DNA of 16,942 nt from the NCBI GenBank assembly GCA_018457335.1, contig JAGYHI010000022.1, forward strand, positions 1 through 16,942. Reading direction: 5' to 3'. Positions 14,711 to 16,942 of this stretch are shown one piece after another (the first letter of the stretch is position 1; each line of letters starts with the position of its first letter). Source of the DNA: Candidatus Altimarinota bacterium. GTDB lineage: Bacteria; Patescibacteria; JAEDAM01; BD1-5; UBA2023. The notes beneath the pieces were generated by a model. That model was not told the origin of the DNA. It made no database searches and saw only the letters and a program-made list of their open reading frames with translations. A program made the position numbers and the translations under genes.

Positions 14711-15798
14711 TACCCACCAAATTTAAACAGCATGACATCGCCGTCTTGGACGATATATTCTTTTCCTTCCATGCGGACTTTGCCTTTTTCTCGGGCTTCG
14801 CTCCAGCCACCGCAGTCCACGAGGTCTTGCCAGTTGACGGTATCAGCCTTGATAAATTTTTTCTCAAAATCGGTATGAATCACACCGGCAGCCTGTGGAG
14901 CCGTCCAGCCTTTTTTGATTGTCCACGCGCGGACTTCTTGGACACCCGCAGTGAAATAATACTGCAATCCGAGCAAATCGTAGCAAGTTTTGATGATTTC
15001 GTCCATAGGATTTTTGTCGAGTCCAGCCATTTCGAGAAATTCTTTTTTCTCTTCGTCAGAGAGCTCGAGCATATCCATTTCCATCTTTGCGCTCACGGGC
15101 AGGACAGGGATTTTTTCGTCAGTGATTCCGAGGATTTTTCGGAGTTCTTCTGGAGATTTTTGGAGGTCGTCCTCAGCGACATTTACTGCGTAGATAAAAG
15201 GTTTATTTGTGAGCAAATGCAAGTCAGCAATCGCTTTTTTTTCATCTTTTGTGAGCTCGAGCGTCGAAGCGATTTTATTTTCTTCGAGGTGCGTTTTTAC
15301 TTTTTCATAGACTTCGGCATTTTTCTTGGCTTCTTTGTCATTTGATCGGACTTTTTTTTCATTGTCAGCAATACGCTTGTTAAGCGTTTCGAGGTCGGCG
15401 AGGATGAGTTCGAGATTGATGACTTCGCGGTCCCGCTCCGGATCGATACTTCCGCTGACATGGTGGACATCGCTATTTTCAAAGGCACGCACGACTTGGA
15501 GGACAGCGTCTACACTACGGATGTGCGAGAGAAATTTATTTCCGAGTCCTTCACCTTTGCTCGCTCCTTCGACGAGTCCAGCAATATCAACAAACTCCAC
15601 CGTCGCTGGAATTGTTTTTTGTCATTTTACCGCTTTACATAGTTTTTCGAGTCGGTCATCAGCGACATTGACGATACCGGTATTTGGCTCGATCGTACAA
15701 AAAGGGAAGTTTTGAGCGTCTGCATTGTACGAGCAAGTCAGCGCATTAAAAAGAGTGGATTTTCCGACATTTGGTAGTCAGACGATACCTACTTGCAT
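14710..15798 (-). CDS. ychF: Obg-family ATPase/GTPase YchF
   Basis: 362 residues, normal for YchF (OLA1), a ribosome-associated nucleotidase that in studied members prefers ATP. The P-loop G7-L-P-N-V-G-K-S14 uses TGA for its first Gly (15780-15778). D71-I-A-G74 is the Walker B/G3 motif, followed by the family signature [19 protein letters not shown] is the altered G4 motif. The C-terminal TGS domain (about 280-362) carries [27 protein letters not shown] second TGA gives Gly59. The start ATG at 15798 gives the family N-terminus (QVGIVGLPNVGKS). It lies 11 bases after the upstream membrane protein gene and overlaps the hydrolase start by one base. Confidence 0.97.
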
Positions 15799-15809
15799 AA
15801 AAGTAAAAA

Positions 15810-16046
15810 TTAAAAATTAAGTCTTGTGTGAGTTTGATTTGGGTTTTTGACAAATTGGACATTCCAAATTTGATAGCCTATTAATCCAGCAATACAAAAA
15901 ATCGCTACTAAAAGAATAGAGAAGAAGATTTTTATCTCTGGTGTATAGGGGATAAATTTTTTAAGATTTACCCATGATACCACGAGATACCCGAAGATAA
16001 TCAAGATAAAAAATACAAAAATTCCAAGAAAAAAATATGGATTCAT
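15810..16046 (-). CDS. Small two-helix membrane protein, unknown function
   Basis: 78 residues, TAA stop, no TGA. Helix 1 is about 4-25 (YFFLGIFVFFILIIFGYLVV) and helix 2 about 40-60 (FFSILLVAIFCIAGLIGYQI), joined by a basic/aromatic loop (NLKKFIPYTPEIK), with a polar tail (KNPNQTHTRLNF). It lies 12 bases after the gene at 16059 and 11 bases before ychF, so it is co-transcribed with both. No family recognised. Confidence 0.75.
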   Translation of the reverse strand: MNPYFFLGIFVFFILIIFGYLVVSWVNLKKFIPYTPEIKIFFSILLVAIFCIAGLIGYQIWNVQFVKNPNQTHTRLNF

Positions 16047-16058
16047 TTATATAAAAGA

Positions 16059-16577
16059 TTATTTCCAGATTTGAAGTTTTTTGAATATACTTTCGTCTTT
16101 TACATCAGCTTCGATGAGAAATTCTCGAGCTTCTTTTTTATATTTTTCAAAATTTCCTTCAGTTTCTTTGAGGACTTTTTCAAGGGTATATTCGTTAAAT
16201 TTTGCGATTCGCTCGAGTTTTGCATTCGTTGAAAGTTCGAGAGTGCTCATTTTTTCTTCAAAACTATCAGTGATATTTGCGAGGAGATTTTTTTGTCCAT
16301 TGTAGAGTTCCGCTTTGATTTCGACGATATCTTGTTCTAGGGATTCATTTTTTCTTTGTGCAAGAGAAAGTTTTGTCGCAAAATAAATGTAGACAAGTAC
16401 GATATAGGTGATAAATAAAATAGTCGCAATCTGAAGAAGTGAACCAATATACTCATAACCAAAAAGAAGAGAAATAGTATATTTTTGAGCGAGAAGCTCA
16501 GGACTCCCAAGAAGAAGTACTGCAAAACAAATAACAGGAATAAGAAGAATAATAGCCATAATAGGTAAGATTAACAA
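16059..16577 (-). CDS. Membrane-anchored coiled-coil protein, unknown function
   Basis: 172 residues from TTG at 16577, or 166 from ATG at 16559; TAA stop. GGAGGT at 16589-16584 lies 6 bases before the TTG and favours that start. However, the same bases abut the -10 hexamer and may not be transcribed, which would favour the ATG. Two membrane helices (about 7-25 and 46-68) precede a long charged helical tail (about 70-165: LAQRKNESLEQDIVEIKAEL, FEEKMSTLELSTNAKLERI) that is probably a cytoplasmic coiled coil. It is the first gene of the operon that leads to ychF and the hydrolase. No family recognised. Confidence 0.78.
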   Translation of the reverse strand: MLILPIMAIILLIPVICFAVLLLGSPELLAQKYTISLLFGYEYIGSLLQIATILFITYIVLVYIYFATKLSLAQRKNESLEQDIVEIKAELYNGQKNLLANITDSFEEKMSTLELSTNAKLERIAKFNEYTLEKVLKETEGNFEKYKKEAREFLIEADVKDESIFKKLQIWK

Positions 16578-16589
16578 AATAATACCTCC

Positions 16590-16617
16590 ATTGTATCAAA
16601 AAAAATAAAAAAATCAA
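16590..16617 (-). promoter_or_regulatory. Promoter of the ychF operon
   Basis: TACAAT (16595-16590) with TTGATT (16617-16612) 16 bases upstream on the minus strand. GGAGGT follows the -10 directly, as GGAGG does after TATAAT at 6569-6579. Confidence 0.5.
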
Positions 16618-16619
16618 AT

Positions 16620-16652
16620 AAAAAACCCTTCTTAATATGATATTAAGAAGGG
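16620..16652 (-). terminator. Strong minus-strand terminator
   Basis: CCCTTCTTAATAT (16626-16638) and ATATTAAGAAGGG (16640-16652) are a perfect 13-base inverted repeat with almost no loop. On the minus strand six T follow (16625-16620). It ends a transcript entering from the right; no minus-strand gene is visible in 16653-16942. Confidence 0.8.
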
Positions 16653-16653
16653 G

Positions 16654-16676
16654 GAACCCAAGACCTCGTGCTTATG
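16654..16676 (-). other. tRNA 3'-half-like fragment (CAT anticodon to TTC of the T loop)
   Basis: On the minus strand the bases from 16676 down read as anticodon CAT, AA, anticodon-stem half GCACG, variable bases AGGTC, T-stem half TTGGG and TTC. The order and spacing are those of a type I tRNA, probably tRNA-Met. The 5' half is missing: bases upstream do not pair with GCACG. The T-loop breaks after TTC, where the terminator hairpin begins. It looks like a remnant or attachment-site type duplication, not a working tRNA. Confidence 0.4.
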
Positions 16677-16763
16677 GCTACAAATTAACGAAACGATGTT
16701 ATTTTTTAAATAACAAATTGAGTCATAAATCGACAGAGGCGAGTTTTTTGGAGGTGGTAAAAT

Positions 16764-16942
16764 ATGAATAAAAACCACTGCTTTCCTAAGTTTAACACTC
16801 TTTTTAAGGAGAATATAATGTCTAGAAAACTTATGTTAAAAATAAGAAAGCGGATATATTATAATTATTTTTTCTATAAATGCAAATCTTTTTTCCCACA
16901 TTCTAACTCAAACTGCAAAATACCAATAAAAATATCTTGAAA
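16764..16942 (+). CDS. Start of an unidentified gene with a strong Shine-Dalgarno site (3' end outside window)
   Basis: Open from ATG at 16764 to the window end (about 59 residues), with TGA at 16938-16940 as Gly. GGAGGTGG at 16750-16757 lies 6 bases before the ATG, an excellent ribosome-binding site. A second in-frame ATG at 16818 has its own AAGGAG (16806-16811), also at 6 bases. The visible part is basic and Tyr/Phe/Cys-containing (MNKNHCFPKFNTLFKEN, then MSRKLMLKIRKRIYYNYFFY). No membrane helix or family is evident. I see no clear promoter, and 16677-16749 holds only a short A/T stem (GTTATTT/AAATAAC). Confidence 0.5.

Noticed and set aside
14677..15345. Long plus-strand ORF of 222 codons opposite ychF
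   Set aside because: It is the complement of strongly conserved YchF coding sequence, has odd Phe/Asp-rich composition, and no start signal.

Overview
The window reads as a low-GC genome of the candidate phyla radiation that uses genetic code 25, in which UGA is glycine. This points to Gracilibacteria (BD1-5) or Absconditabacteria (SR1); I cannot choose between them from the sequence. With TGA as a stop, about nine genes break into fragments. With TGA as Gly they become full-length proteins, and conserved glycines fall on TGA in prfA (QVGTGDRSE), ychF (first Gly of the P-loop GLPNVGKS) and pheT (AKEGEE). Apparent gene ends are TAA or TAG, which RF1, encoded here, reads. The one conflicting ORF is at 2907-3413.

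Layout. 1-1847 (-): large secreted protein, C-terminus beyond the window. 1981-3057 (+): prfA with terminator. 2907-3413 (-): doubtful small ORF. 3570-3831 (-): compact transcription unit for a 30-residue very basic protein with a consensus promoter, palindrome, Shine-Dalgarno site and terminator. 3836-6313 (-): pheT. 6597-7502 (+): VirB2-like pilin precursor and a two-helix membrane protein. 7565-7760: mosaic of palindromic repeats. 7808-8749 (+): secreted CAP/SCP protein. 8812-9218 (+): small CxxC/CxxC protein with a structured leader. 9217-10887 (-): VWA (BatA-like) protein and a small membrane protein, separated by more palindromic repeats. 10930-13125 (-): three-gene operon of a single pilin-like protein, a protein with three consecutive pilin-like two-helix modules, and a coiled-coil protein with a basic tail. 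13244-13543 (+): YbaB/EbfC. 13634-13902 (+): probable structured non-coding RNA. 13901-16577 (-): four-gene operon of two membrane proteins, ychF and an alpha/beta hydrolase. 16620-16942: a terminator joined to a tRNA 3'-half-like fragment, then the start of a gene with a strong Shine-Dalgarno site.

How the genes relate. prfA, pheT, ychF and ybaB are housekeeping translation or chromosome genes. The two pilin-type loci (6597-7502 and 10930-13125) look like parts of a reduced type IV secretion or DNA-uptake type envelope apparatus; this is inferred from signal peptides and helix topology. The VWA and CAP proteins also act at the envelope. Most genes lack a Shine-Dalgarno site and have A/T-rich leaders. 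The clear exceptions are the small stand-alone genes at 3748 and 8953 and the gene at 16764. Regulatory DNA is very compact: two divergent promoters appear to share one palindromic -35 hexamer (13182-13187), and a terminator stem, a promoter -10 and a start codon overlap at 10866-10900.
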